This document shows positions 33,516 through 42,288 of a stretch of 54,605 nucleotides of DNA, in pieces (positions within the stretch are counted from its first letter, which is position 1; the number at the start of each line of letters is the position of its first letter). This stretch comes from Thermoflexus hugenholtzii JAD2 (lineage in GTDB: Bacteria; Chloroflexota; Dehalococcoidia; UBA2979). Below the pieces are notes generated by a model. The model did no database searches, was not told the origin of the DNA, and saw only the letters and a list, made by a program, of their open reading frames with translations. Location of the stretch: assembly GCA_945903275.1 (NCBI GenBank), contig CAMDNW010000013.1:1-54605 (forward strand), read 5' to 3'. Position numbers and translations under genes: made by a program.

Positions 33516-34757
33516 ATGACTACTTCCCCCGCCGTCCGACCGCAGGGCTTGGCGCTGCTCACGGAGTCCCGCCAGATCGTGGTGGTTGCGCTCCCGGTAG
33601 CGCTATACGTCGTTGCGCTGACACTCGGCACTTCGTTCGCGACGTTCTTCGCGGTCGGGACGACGGTCGGGTTCACGCTACAGCGCTCGCGGCTCTGCTT
33701 CGTTTCCGCGTTCCGTGATCTGATCCTGCTCCACCAGGGCCGCACGCTGAAGGCCCTGCTAGTTGGCCTAGCGGTCGGTAGCGTTGGCTTCGCGATGGTG
33801 ATGAGCACGATCGTCGGCGACCCGAGCACCGGGCGTATGCCCGACGACGCGCATATCCTGCCGCTTGGCATCACTACGGTGCTGGGCGGGGTGCTGTTCG
33901 GCGTCGGCATGGTTCTGGCGGGTGGGTGTGTCACCGGCTCGCTGTACCGTATGGGTGAAGGATACGTTGGCTCCTGGGTAGCGATGGGCGGCGTTCTCCT
34001 CGGTCTGTATGCGCTGAACCGCACGTGGAACTGGTGGTGGGAGGTCACGATCTCGACCTCGCCGCGTGTCTGGTTCCCGACGAGCCTTGGCTATGGGGTA
34101 TCGCTGGTGCTGACCGCCGTGCTGCTGGCGCTCTCGTACCTCGCCACACTGTGGTGGGAGCGACGGCAGCCGGCGGGCATCCCGATCCCGATCCGCCGCG
34201 CGCTGCCTGCTCCCCCGGCGAGTGTCGCCGACGATGTGCGCGTCGCGCTGCGTGGCGTGTTCCGCCGCGAGTGGCCCGCGGTGGTCGGCGCCGTCGTCAT
34301 CTCCGTGCTCAACATCCTGCTCTTCATCCGCTATCGCCCATTGGGTGTCGTCGGCGAGATCTCCCGCTGGGCGAACGATCTCGGTTCGCTCGCTGGGGTG
34401 CCAGTCGGCGTGCTTGAGGGCCTCGACAGCCTCGCAGGTTGCGCCGCCGCGCTCGCCGAAGGCGCTTCATGGTTCACGGACGGCTTCATGCTCAATTTCG
34501 GCATCGTCGTCGGGGCGTTCACGGGGGCAGTGCTGGCGCGGGAGTTCCGGCTGCGCATCCCTCGGCAGCCCCAGCGATACGTGCAGTCTCTGGGCGGCGG
34601 CATGGTGATGGGCTACGGCGCGGGGCTAGGTCTCGGCTGTACCTTCGGCGCGTTCTACTCAGCGATTCCGTCACTCGCGTTGAACGGTTGGGTTTACGGC
34701 CTCGCGATGGCAGCTGGTGCGGTCATCGGCGCTCGGATCATTCGGCGGCTCATGTGA
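33516..34757 (+). CDS. YeeE/YedE (TsuA) family sulfur transporter
   Basis: A 413-residue membrane protein of the TsuA/YeeE family, which imports thiosulfate through conserved cysteines. Seen are LQRSRLCFVSAFRDLILLHQ, GGVLFGVGMVLAGGCVTGSL followed by YRMGEG, and MGYGAGLGLGCTFGAFYSAI, giving the three Cys sites typical of this family. About ten hydrophobic helices alternate with two halves of similar layout. It opens a run with a small protein, TusA and a rhodanese; all are consistent with thiosulfate or sulfane-sulfur uptake. The substrate is inferred from family and neighbours. Confidence 0.9.
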   Translation: MTTSPAVRPQGLALLTESRQIVVVALPVALYVVALTLGTSFATFFAVGTTVGFTLQRSRLCFVSAFRDLILLHQGRTLKALLVGLAVGSVGFAMVMSTIVGDPSTGRMPDDAHILPLGITTVLGGVLFGVGMVLAGGCVTGSLYRMGEGYVGSWVAMGGVLLGLYALNRTWNWWWEVTISTSPRVWFPTSLGYGVSLVLTAVLLALSYLATLWWERRQPAGIPIPIRRALPAPPASVADDVRVALRGVFRREWPAVVGAVVISVLNILLFIRYRPLGVVGEISRWANDLGSLAGVPVGVLEGLDSLAGCAAALAEGASWFTDGFMLNFGIVVGAFTGAVLAREFRLRIPRQPQRYVQSLGGGMVMGYGAGLGLGCTFGAFYSAIPSLALNGWVYGLAMAAGAVIGARIIRRLM

Positions 34758-34774
34758 ACGAGGTGGAGCCGACG

Positions 34775-35014
34775 GTGACAGAGATCGCGCTCGGTGCTCA
34801 GCCGCTGCCCGCGATACTCGATGCAATAGAGGACGCGATCGTCCGTGCGGCTGGTGGCGAGGTGCTGGAACTAACGACCGAGCACGACGTGGTAGTAAAG
34901 TATGTACTTCCGACGGCAGCGATGCGCAGCGTGCGTGCCGCTTTCCGCAAGGACGGCGAGTCCGGCTGGAGACTGACGCTGCGTCCGCGCAGCTTGCCGA
35001 AGAGCGAGCAGTAG
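34775..35014 (+). CDS. small protein between TsuA and TusA, possibly Cys-less TusA/DUF2249-like
   Basis: A 79-residue protein, from GTG 34775 with GGTGGAG six bases upstream; an in-frame GTG overlapping the TsuA stop (34754) is an alternative. The layout PLPAILDAIEDAIVRAAGGE then VLELTTEHDVVVKYVLPT and GWRLTLRP follows the beta-alpha-beta order of TusA and DUF2249 proteins (P.P...l..al....Ge.l.l...hd), but the Cys of the CPxP motif is missing. No firm family assignment. Its place between importer and carrier suggests a role in the same pathway. Confidence 0.6.
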   Translation: MTEIALGAQPLPAILDAIEDAIVRAAGGEVLELTTEHDVVVKYVLPTAAMRSVRAAFRKDGESGWRLTLRPRSLPKSEQ

Positions 35015-35050
35015 ACGCCAAGGACACGAGGCGAGAACCGAGGAGATACA

Positions 35051-35293
35051 ATGATCGAGACGCAGGACGTGCCGTTGCTGGATGTGCGCGGCGAAATCTG
35101 TCCGTACCCGATGCTGCGTACCAACAAGGAGTTGGACGAGGTGCAGCCAGGGGTTCTCGCGCTGGACGTGTTGACGGATCACCCGCCTGCGCTGTCCACG
35201 ATTCCGCCGGAAGCAATGAAGCGCGGCTACGGCTGTGAGATCGACGAGGTCCGCGATGGCGAGTGGGTCATTCGCCTGTTCAAGGATCAGTAG
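35051..35293 (+). CDS. TusA/SirA/YedF sulfur carrier protein
   Basis: An 80-residue TusA-family protein with the diagnostic LDVRGEICPYPMLRTNKEL (R-G-x-x-C-P-x-P), whose Cys carries persulfide. The rest of the fold is present (VLTDHPPALSTIPPEAMK and EWVIRLFK). Ribosome site GAGGAG lies seven bases before ATG. It stands 36 bases after the small protein and 66 before the rhodanese gene. In YeeE-YeeD pairs the TusA-like partner accepts sulfur from the importer; this gene is the likely equivalent. Confidence 0.94.
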   Translation: MIETQDVPLLDVRGEICPYPMLRTNKELDEVQPGVLALDVLTDHPPALSTIPPEAMKRGYGCEIDEVRDGEWVIRLFKDQ

Positions 35294-35359
35294 GCACAGA
35301 GTCTCATCGGCTGCGATGCACCGTGCGAGCAACTGCGAAATAAAGAGGGGGGAGCTTAA

Positions 35360-36367
35360 GTGGCATTCTTGTGGACGCCTCGTTTGGATGTGTTAGTGGT
35401 CACGCTGATCGCGGCGACGACGATAGCGTGTGGCACGCAGGCGAAGCCAGCGGGCGACGCGCCGAAGGCCGCAGCAACCGCCGCAGCGACCGCCACGGCG
35501 ACCGCCACGGCGAAGCCCGCGGGCGCCGTGCTGAAGCCGAACCCCGACCGCGCAGTGAGCGTGGATTGGCTCGCGGGCAAGCTTAACGACCCGGCCGTTG
35601 TGCCGGTCGATCTGCGAACCAAGGAGAAGTACGACGCGGGTCACATCCCCGGCGCCGTGCTGCTAGCGTCGGCGGCATTCAGCCAGAAGACCGGTGACGT
35701 CAGCGACTTGGCGCCGGCGGCGCAGGTCGCTGAGGCGCTGAGCAAAATCGGCGTGAAGCCGACGGACGCTATCGTTTTCTACGACGACGGCGGCAGCCTG
35801 TCTGCGACGCGCGCTCTGTGGGGCCTCGACGTCTACGGTCATAAGGACTCACGCGTGCTGAACGGCACGTGGACCTCGTGGGAAGCCGCGAAGAAGCCGG
35901 TGACGAAGGACGTTCCCACGCGTGCGTCGACGCAGTACGCGTTCAGCGGCGCGCCGAACACCTCGATCGTGGTGACGTTCGACCAGATGGCGAAGGCAGT
36001 CGGTGACCCATCGAAGATCGTGTGTGACTCGCGCACTGCCGACGAGTACACGGGCCGTGATCTGCGCGCGCCAGCGAAGAGCGGCGGCCACGTCCCCGGT
36101 GCGCTCAACCTCGCCTACAACGACGCGGTGGCGAAGACCGGCGAGTTCCTCCCGGTCTCGGAGCTGAAGAAGCTCTACGACAACGCCGGTATCAAGGCGC
36201 AGGACAACCAGACGATCTTCACATACTGCCAGTCTGGCGTCAGAGCGGCGCACGCTTGGTTCGTGCTGAAGTACCTCATCGGCTATGAGAAGGTGGCGGT
36301 ATACGACGGCTCCTGGGAGGAGTACGGCGGGCGTACCGACACGAAGATCGAGAGCAGCCGCAGCTAG
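35360..36367 (+). CDS. tandem-rhodanese sulfurtransferase, predicted lipoprotein
   Basis: A 335-residue protein with a signal sequence ending TTIACG, a low-complexity Ala/Thr linker (about residues 36-52, from a gcgaccgccacg repeat) and two rhodanese domains. The C-terminal domain has the active-site loop YCQSGVRAAHAW (Cys-x4-Arg); the N-terminal one has Asp (YDDGGS) at the Cys position and is inactive. That is the layout of thiosulfate sulfurtransferases. GTG 35360 is preceded by GGGGGGAG. It presumably handles thiosulfate outside the membrane before or alongside TsuA. Confidence 0.93.
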   Translation: MAFLWTPRLDVLVVTLIAATTIACGTQAKPAGDAPKAAATAAATATATATAKPAGAVLKPNPDRAVSVDWLAGKLNDPAVVPVDLRTKEKYDAGHIPGAVLLASAAFSQKTGDVSDLAPAAQVAEALSKIGVKPTDAIVFYDDGGSLSATRALWGLDVYGHKDSRVLNGTWTSWEAAKKPVTKDVPTRASTQYAFSGAPNTSIVVTFDQMAKAVGDPSKIVCDSRTADEYTGRDLRAPAKSGGHVPGALNLAYNDAVAKTGEFLPVSELKKLYDNAGIKAQDNQTIFTYCQSGVRAAHAWFVLKYLIGYEKVAVYDGSWEEYGGRTDTKIESSRS

Positions 36368-36387
36368 CCTTTGAGGTGATGCAACGC

Positions 36388-36415
36388 ACGAAGGCCCCGT
36401 CGCCGGGGCCTTCGT
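36388..36415 (+). terminator. intrinsic-type terminator hairpin after the sulfur genes
   Basis: ACGAAGGCCCCG and CGGGGCCTTCGT make a perfect 12-bp stem with a TCGC loop, 20 bases after the rhodanese stop. The T tract is poor (GGTATT). It separates the sulfur set from the next lipoprotein gene, which nevertheless could be read through. Confidence 0.75.
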
Positions 36416-36432
36416 GGTATTCCGGGTGGGTG

Positions 36433-36978
36433 ATGCACAATGCTCGACAGTTTGTCTCGGTGGTGGCCCTGCTCGCGTGCGCGGCGCTGACGGCGTCGTG
36501 CGCCCGCGCTGGCACGCTGGAGCGCGGCGCCGAGTTGCGTGTGACATGGGTACTACCGCGCGAGTTCCCGGCACAGGTCTCGATGCACCGCATCACCTCG
36601 GGCGGTGAACCGCCGCTGCTGCGGACGTACGAGCGTGGCGTGTCTCCGGACCTCGGCGCGCCGATCGAAAACGGGGTGCTGCGCGTCGAGCTAGACCGCT
36701 CAGAGACGCTGCTGGTCGTGGTGCGCAACCCGCTCGACCGGCCTGTGCGCTTCTGGATAGCTCCGCATCTGCCCGTGCCGCACTCGGCGGAATCGGCGCT
36801 GATGATCCGCTGCCTCTGCACCGGGGAGACGTATGAGGTCCCGGCGGGAGGAACCTGGGTACGTGCGGTGCAGATCGGAATCCGGCGTCGGCAGGCGGTG
36901 GAGCGCATGACCGTGGCACACGTCGTGACGCTGGGCGAAGCACCGACCATGGACTCTTATTCGGGTGCTTCGCGTTAG
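36433..36978 (+). CDS. lipoprotein with a CxC motif, function unknown
   Basis: A 181-residue product from ATG 36433. A signal peptide ends LTASC (lipobox) near residue 23. The body is beta-rich (LRVELDRSETLLVVVRNPLD; RFWIAPHLPVP) and contains the short pair RCLCTGETYEVPAGGTW, comparable in pattern to the copper-binding CFC of Cox11-type assembly factors but without overall recognition. It may bind a metal such as copper at the outer face of the membrane. Genes for an oxidase are not present near it. The upstream extension of the frame covers the terminator and is not expected to be coding. Confidence 0.6.
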   Translation: MHNARQFVSVVALLACAALTASCARAGTLERGAELRVTWVLPREFPAQVSMHRITSGGEPPLLRTYERGVSPDLGAPIENGVLRVELDRSETLLVVVRNPLDRPVRFWIAPHLPVPHSAESALMIRCLCTGETYEVPAGGTWVRAVQIGIRRRQAVERMTVAHVVTLGEAPTMDSYSGASR

Positions 36979-37182
36979 TCAACGATCGGGGTGATCATCT
37001 CGTCGCATACCCAAGCTCAAGGGCCAAATCTGGGCATTGCTCCTTACAAGGCTTTTCGACTACGAGTGACCGCTGAAAACTGCAGTAAATCGACCCGAGT
37101 TGCTACACGTACAGGCGCCGTAAGTAGTCTGCGGTAAAGGGGGCAGATGCAGATGCAGATCCAGAGTCCCGTACCCCGTCCG

Positions 37183-37650
37183 TCATGAACGCCGCCACGC
37201 GCTTGTTGACCAGAGTGCCCAGAGGACGAAGACGGGCTGAAAGAAGAGACGAATCGCGCGCGCCTCGTCCGTATTGAGGCCGAATGCGTCAGTCCCATTC
37301 TGGAACTGAGAAATGTTCCCTGGAAAGATCGCCACAAAGAAGAGCGCCGTCACCATTCCCACCTGTGCGCGGAATCTCCACAGGGTGAGCAGCGCGACCC
37401 CCAGAAGGATCTCAGCAACCCCCGAGATGACCACAACAACGTCAGGATTCAGTGGGAGCCATGGGGGAACCTGTGCCTGAAACTCAAGTCGGCTTAAGGT
37501 GAGATGGCTGATCCCGACAGATAAAAGAAGCGCTCCGAGTACAGCCTGGCTAACCCCTTTGATCCATGTGATCCGACTTGCACTCACGAGCTTCTTTGTT
37601 ACCTCTTCAAAACATTCTTGACAAATACCTGACCTGCCCCCGGCATTCAT
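37183..37650 (-). CDS. DoxX-like membrane protein, low GC, next to tRNA-Gly
   Basis: A 155-residue protein with four hydrophobic helices (AVLGALLLSVGISHLTL; VVVISGVAEILLGVALLTLW; GMVTALFFVAIFPGNISQF; RLFFQPVFVLWALWSTSAW), which fits DoxX/DoxD-like families. A short N-terminal CQECFEEVTK segment could bind metal. Base composition is visibly lower in GC than the neighbours (for example around 37590-37650), which suggests acquisition from elsewhere. ATG 37650 is taken as start; the frame runs 16 codons further up towards the tRNA gene. No partner genes. Confidence 0.65.
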   Translation of the reverse strand: MNAGGRSGICQECFEEVTKKLVSASRITWIKGVSQAVLGALLLSVGISHLTLSRLEFQAQVPPWLPLNPDVVVVISGVAEILLGVALLTLWRFRAQVGMVTALFFVAIFPGNISQFQNGTDAFGLNTDEARAIRLFFQPVFVLWALWSTSAWRRS

Positions 37651-37734
37651 ACCATCTGGAGAGTTAGAGTTTCGTCCGCTGAGCAGCGGTGCTCCCACCG
37701 GACCTCTGGTGTCGGGAAGCGGTAGCCGAGCGAT

Positions 37735-37810
37735 TGGAGCGGGGGACGAGTCTCGAACTCGCGACCTGCTGCTTGGAAGGCAGCCGCTCTACCAACTGAG
37801 CTACCCCCGC
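37735..37810 (-). tRNA. tRNA-Gly (anticodon TCC)
   Basis: Full cloverleaf on the minus strand: acceptor GCGGGGG/CCCCCGC, D arm GCTC/GAGC, anticodon loop CTTCCAA with anticodon TCC within a GCTGC/GCAGC stem, T arm GCGAG-TTCGAGA-CTCGT, and encoded CCA. The discriminator is T, as usual for tRNA-Gly. It is the nearest intact gene to the truncated tRNA-Gly fragment at 32.7 kb, but its anticodon differs. Confidence 0.96.
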
Positions 37811-37902
37811 TCAGGGAAGCCCATTCATTCAACGGTACGCATCACATCGCGTCAAACCCTGACCGAGAGAGGCGGTACGATAGTTTCTAGGAGCACGCGC
37901 AT

Positions 37903-38286
37903 ATGCCCGACCAGTACGTCGCCACCGATTCACGCACCGGCCTACAGGTCACGGTCACGGGAGCCTTCCCCGAGGATCCCGAAGACCGCGTTCGCATTGC
38001 GCGCACCTGCACACTGTTCACCCGCCTGATGGCCACCATTCTTGCGATGGAGGAGCAGACTCCGCGCCGCCAGGGCTTCCGCGCGATTGAGACGCAACTC
38101 GAGGTCGCGGAGGCATTGATGCGCGGCGACCCCGAAGAAGTGCAGCGCCTCGTGCGCGAGACGATGACCCAGATGGGCGTCTCGGAAGAAGATCTGCACA
38201 TGCTTGAGGAGCAGTTGAAGAAACACCTTGAGAACCTCGGCGGCGACACGGGCCACCCCGGATTGGATCCGCCGCCGCGCGCGTGA
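37903..38286 (+). CDS. conserved-type hypothetical protein
   Basis: A 127-residue acidic helical protein: RVRIARTCTLFTRLMATILA, RRQGFRAIETQLEVAEALMR, then GDPEEVQRLVRETMTQMGVS and a C-terminal Pro-rich tail. No catalytic motif or signal peptide. Codon pattern fits the surroundings. Family not recognised; probably a cytoplasmic protein with helical bundles. ATG 37903 follows GGAG after 6-7 bases (TAGGAGCACGCGCAT), which is acceptable. Confidence 0.6.
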   Translation: MPDQYVATDSRTGLQVTVTGAFPEDPEDRVRIARTCTLFTRLMATILAMEEQTPRRQGFRAIETQLEVAEALMRGDPEEVQRLVRETMTQMGVSEEDLHMLEEQLKKHLENLGGDTGHPGLDPPPRA

Positions 38287-38332
38287 TGACCGCAGGACGT
38301 TTATTCGTTTGTAATGCTCATCGTTTAGACAG

Positions 38333-38770
38333 ATGGCGACCATTCCTTTCCACAGGATTGAGGTAGCCATGCCCGTGCCAACCGAGTTCAGGTTCATCGG
38401 TGGCCCCGCAGGCCCGTGGCGGATCACCCACATGAGTGCGGTATGCAGCGAAGGCTTGCCGTCAGCGGAGCGACTCGCGGTGCTCGATGGCGCAAGCTTG
38501 GTCGGGGAACCGGCGGAGATTGCGTGGACCCTGCGAGGGGTCACGAGCAACGAGCGCCACGTGACGAAGGTCAAGCACGACTCGCTGATAGCGCGCTAGG
38601 AAGGTTTCGGCAGGCAGCACGCCAGCGAAGCCGTGCTGATTCTGATCCGCAAGACGGACGCGTGGTGCACGCTTTCGCAGGACGAACGGCGGGGGATCCT
38701 CGAAGCAAGTTCGGCGCACATCGTGATGGGCCTCGAGTACCTGCCCGCCATCGCACGCCGCCTCGTTTGT
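38333..38770 (+). pseudogene. chlorite-dismutase-like gene with an in-frame stop
   Basis: From ATG 38333 the frame reads IPTE-type strands (EFRFIGGPAGPWRITHMSAV), WTLRGVTSNERHVTK, then a TAG at 38597-38599 where Cld-like proteins have Gln, and continues in the same frame with LILIRKTDAWCTLSQDERRG and HIVMGLEYLPAIARRLV. The C-terminal segment (usually R/H-S-R-D-L-G..FDFLTWFEY) is gone; unrelated sequence follows into uvrA. One nonsense change and loss of the tail make it a pseudogene. Members bind heme and degrade chlorite or synthesise heme; which subfamily is not clear. Confidence 0.6.
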
Positions 38771-38850
38771 GAGTTCCACGGTGCAGGATTGAGCGACGAA
38801 GCGAACAGGCGTACTATTTCCAGTCGATTCTCTCTGCTTGCCCGATCGAG

Positions 38851-41784
38851 GTGACCGTGCCCCAGGATCGCATCGTTGTGACCGGCGCGCGCGAACACAA
38901 CCTGAAGAACGTGAGTGTTGAGATTCCGCGCGACCGGCTGGTGGTGATTACCGGCGTTTCCGGCTCCGGCAAGTCATCACTGGCCTTCGACACGATCTAT
39001 GCCGAGGGGCAGCGACGCTATGTCGAGTCGCTTTCGGCATATGCGCGCCAGTTCCTCGGCCTGATGGAGAAGCCCGACGTCGACCATATCGAAGGCCTCT
39101 CGCCCGCGATCTCGATCGATCAGAAGGGCGTATCGAAGAACCCGCGTTCGACCGTCGCCACCGTCACAGAGATTTACGATTACTTGCGCCTGCTCTTCGC
39201 GCGCGTCGGCGTGCCGCACTGCATCCATTGCGGCGCGGTAATCGCGAGGCAGACCGTGCAGCAGATCGTGGACACGGTGCTTTTGGAGCCGCCGGGAACG
39301 CGCGCGCTGCTGCTCGCGCCGTTGATCCGCCACCGCCGCGGCGAGCATCGCGAGGTAATCGACTCCGTACGGCGCGCGGGCTTCGTGCGTGTGCGCGTCG
39401 ATGGCGTCGTGCGTGAGATCGAGGAGCAGGCGACCCTCGAACGCAACAAGTGGCACGACATCGATGTAGTCGTCGACCGCCTCGTGATCCCCGAGCTGCA
39501 CGACGAGGATGCTGTCAACTCGCGGCAGCGCATCTCGGAATCGGTGGAGCAGGCACTCAAATTGGGAGAGGGCGTGATGCTGTTCGCACCGGAAGGCCGC
39601 GAAGAGCAGACGTTCAGCGAACGCTTCGCGTGCCCCAACCAGGATCACCCTCCGTACTCGGTGCCCGAGATCGAGCCTCGCAACTTCTCGTTTAACAGTC
39701 CTCACGGCGCCTGTCCGGCCTGTACCGGCTTGGGCGTGCAGATGGAACTCGACGAGGCGCTGGTCGCACCCAACCGCAAGCTCTCGATCAACGAGGGGGG
39801 TCTGGTCCCGTATCAGCGCATGAGTAACGCACTCACCTGGTACAAGCGCCGCCTGGCCGCGCTGGCCGAGGCGTTCAACTACACACTTGACACCCCACTG
39901 CAGGAACTCACTGAGCAGCAGTGGGAGATCCTGATGCGCGGCACTGGCGACGAGACGATCGATGTCGATTACCAGACGCGCAGCGGACGCATGCGCCAGT
40001 TCAAGATTTCGTGGGAGGGAGTGCTCACCAACCTCCAGCGCCGTTACAAGGAGACCGACTCCGAGTGGGTACGTGGCGATATCGAGCGCTACATGGTCAG
40101 CGTCGGTTGCCCCGCCTGCGGTGGGGCGCGCCTGAAGCCGGAGGTGCAGGCTGTCACCGTCGATGGCAAGTCGATCGTGGATGTTGCGCGCTCCTCGGTG
40201 CTGGAGGCGCAGGAGTGGGCCGCGCGGTTGCGGAGTGACGCAACGCCGTTCTCAGAGCGTGATCGCCAGATCGCACGGCAGATCTTGCAGGAGATCGCGG
40301 GCCGCCTCGACTTCCTGCGCGATGTGGGTCTCGACTACCTCACACTCGACCGCGGCTCCGCGACGCTCTCCGGCGGCGAGGGCCAGCGCATTCGCCTGGC
40401 CACGCAGATCGGATCGGCTTTGATGGGCGTGCTCTACGTCTGCGACGAGCCTTCCATTGGACTCCATCCCATCGACAACGAGCGGCTGATCCGCACCCTC
40501 GAACGGCTGCGCGACCTTGGCAACACCGTACTTGTGGTCGAACACGACGAGGCGATGATGCGCGCCGCTGACTGGCTGATCGACCTCGGGCCCGGAGCAG
40601 GCGAGCACGGCGGGCAGATCATCGCGACGGGCACACCGGCACAAGTGATCAAGAACAAGAACTCCATCACTGGCGCCTACCTTTCAGGAAGGCGCTCGAT
40701 TCCCATCCCTGCCGTGCGCCGAGCGGGCAGCGGTGAGGCGCTCGTCATCCGAGGGGCGACGGAGCACAATCTGAAGCGTCTTGATGTCCGCTTCCCGCTC
40801 GGGACGTTCATTGGCGTGACCGGCGTCTCCGGCTCCGGTAAATCCACGCTCGTGAACGCGATCCTCTCGAAGCGGCTGGCGTTTGAACTGCATGGCGCGC
40901 GTGAGCGTCCCGGCGCACACGAAGGCCTCGAGGGCCTCATGCACATCGACAAGGTCGTGCGGATCGACCAGTCCCCAATCGGGCGCACACCGCGCTCGAA
41001 CCCGGCGACGTACACGGGGCTGTTCACCACGATCCGTGACTTATTCGCACAGGTGCCGGAGTCACGCGCGCGCGGCTACGGGCCGGGGCGCTTCTCATTC
41101 AACGTGAAGGGCGGGCGATGTGAGGCGTGTACGGGCGACGGGTACATCAACATTGAGATGCAGTTCCTGCCGGACGTGACGGTGCCCTGCGAGGTGTGCC
41201 ACGGCGGGCGCTACAACCGCGAGGCACTCGAGATCGCATTCCGGAGCAGGAACATCGCGGAAGTCCTCGGAATGACCGTGACGGAGGCGCTGGAGTTCTT
41301 CGACGCCATCCCCGCCGCGCGGCGCAAGTTACAGACGCTGCACGACGTGGGCCTCGGCTACATCCGCCTCGGGCAGCCAGCCACCACCATGTCTGGCGGC
41401 GAGGCACAGCGCGTGAAACTCGCGACGGAGCTCGCCAAGCGCGCTACGGGCCGCACCGTGTACATTCTCGACGAACCGACTACCGGCCTCTCGTTCTCGG
41501 ATACCGAAGCGTTGCTGAAGGTGCTGCAGGCACTCGTCGACGGCGGTAACACCGTCATCGTGATCGAACACAACCTCGACGTCATCAAGAGCGCTGACTG
41601 GCTCATTGACCTCGGCCCCGCGGGTGGCGAGCGCGGTGGCTATCTACTGGCTGAGGGCACGCCGGAAGACCTCGCGGGCATCGAGGTATCGGCGACGGGG
41701 CGGTTTTTGCAGGGGATACTGGACATGAAGGCAACGGCTGCGGCTCCGCGGCGCTCCTCCAAGAAGGTAATGATGGCGAGTTAG
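38851..41784 (+). CDS. uvrA: excinuclease ABC subunit UvrA
   Basis: The damage-recognising ATPase of nucleotide excision repair, 977 aa. Two ABC domains are complete: Walker [11 protein letters not shown] near residue 40 and [10 protein letters not shown] in the second half, [15 protein letters not shown] and [15 protein letters not shown] signatures. The C-terminal zinc module ([20 protein letters not shown] then CEVC) is full. The first zinc site reads CPNQDH with CPAC later, so its second ligand is not Cys; the second Walker B continues [11 protein letters not shown] where GLHF.D is usual. GTG 38851 is the only start near the family N-terminus. Confidence 0.98.
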   Translation: MTVPQDRIVVTGAREHNLKNVSVEIPRDRLVVITGVSGSGKSSLAFDTIYAEGQRRYVESLSAYARQFLGLMEKPDVDHIEGLSPAISIDQKGVSKNPRSTVATVTEIYDYLRLLFARVGVPHCIHCGAVIARQTVQQIVDTVLLEPPGTRALLLAPLIRHRRGEHREVIDSVRRAGFVRVRVDGVVREIEEQATLERNKWHDIDVVVDRLVIPELHDEDAVNSRQRISESVEQALKLGEGVMLFAPEGREEQTFSERFACPNQDHPPYSVPEIEPRNFSFNSPHGACPACTGLGVQMELDEALVAPNRKLSINEGGLVPYQRMSNALTWYKRRLAALAEAFNYTLDTPLQELTEQQWEILMRGTGDETIDVDYQTRSGRMRQFKISWEGVLTNLQRRYKETDSEWVRGDIERYMVSVGCPACGGARLKPEVQAVTVDGKSIVDVARSSVLEAQEWAARLRSDATPFSERDRQIARQILQEIAGRLDFLRDVGLDYLTLDRGSATLSGGEGQRIRLATQIGSALMGVLYVCDEPSIGLHPIDNERLIRTLERLRDLGNTVLVVEHDEAMMRAADWLIDLGPGAGEHGGQIIATGTPAQVIKNKNSITGAYLSGRRSIPIPAVRRAGSGEALVIRGATEHNLKRLDVRFPLGTFIGVTGVSGSGKSTLVNAILSKRLAFELHGARERPGAHEGLEGLMHIDKVVRIDQSPIGRTPRSNPATYTGLFTTIRDLFAQVPESRARGYGPGRFSFNVKGGRCEACTGDGYINIEMQFLPDVTVPCEVCHGGRYNREALEIAFRSRNIAEVLGMTVTEALEFFDAIPAARRKLQTLHDVGLGYIRLGQPATTMSGGEAQRVKLATELAKRATGRTVYILDEPTTGLSFSDTEALLKVLQALVDGGNTVIVIEHNLDVIKSADWLIDLGPAGGERGGYLLAEGTPEDLAGIEVSATGRFLQGILDMKATAAAPRRSSKKVMMAS

Positions 41785-41798
41785 CTCACCAGTCAAAC

Positions 41799-42227
41799 TC
41801 AACGCGACCGCAGATACCGCACCACAAGGACAAGAATCGCACTGACCGTGGCATAGTTCGCAGCAGCGCGCACCCATCGGACTCCGCCTTCGAACTGTGA
41901 CAGCGAAATCGTCGCTGCCGTGAAAACCACGATTACCAAAGCCGTGACGAAGCGGTCGTGCGTGAGCGTGCCGCGCAGCGCAGCGGCGAAAGAACTTCGC
42001 GCGCGGTAGTACGTGGACAGGGTGTGGGAGACGAGGACGAGGCCAAGCGGTACTAGTGCGAGCAACGCGCAGAGATGGGCGAGTACAAATGGGAGACGCC
42101 ATGCATCCATACGCAGCGCGAGCATTATTGCCGTGCCGGCAAGGGTGCCGAGGGCAACGGTGCCCGCGCCCCGAAACCACGCATCGGCGAACCAGAGTGT
42201 CTTGCTGTTCGATGTCTTTGTTGTCAT
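41799..42227 (-). CDS. four-helix membrane protein, function unknown
   Basis: A 142-residue protein with four hydrophobic segments: GTVALGTLAGTAIMLALRM, HLCALLALVPLGLVLVSH, TALVIVVFTAATISL and AAANYATVSAILVLVVRYL. No polar motif inside helices points to a function. ATG 42227 (MTTKTSNSKTLWF) is preferred to a longer frame that overlaps the divergent gene. Convergent with uvrA. Confidence 0.65.
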   Translation of the reverse strand: MTTKTSNSKTLWFADAWFRGAGTVALGTLAGTAIMLALRMDAWRLPFVLAHLCALLALVPLGLVLVSHTLSTYYRARSSFAAALRGTLTHDRFVTALVIVVFTAATISLSQFEGGVRWVRAAANYATVSAILVLVVRYLRSR

Positions 42228-42288
42228 GCATGGATGGGACGACGCAATCTCCGTGCGTGCAAGGTCACGCGCGGTGTAGGCTTCGCGG

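Noticed and set aside
35480-35520. Short tandem gcgaccgccacg units as a possible minisatellite
   Set aside because: It encodes the Ala/Thr linker of the lipoprotein rhodanese and is common in such linkers.
37143-37160. Triple GCAGAT direct repeat
   Set aside because: Only three short units, no flanking structure; too small to call a functional repeat or CRISPR.
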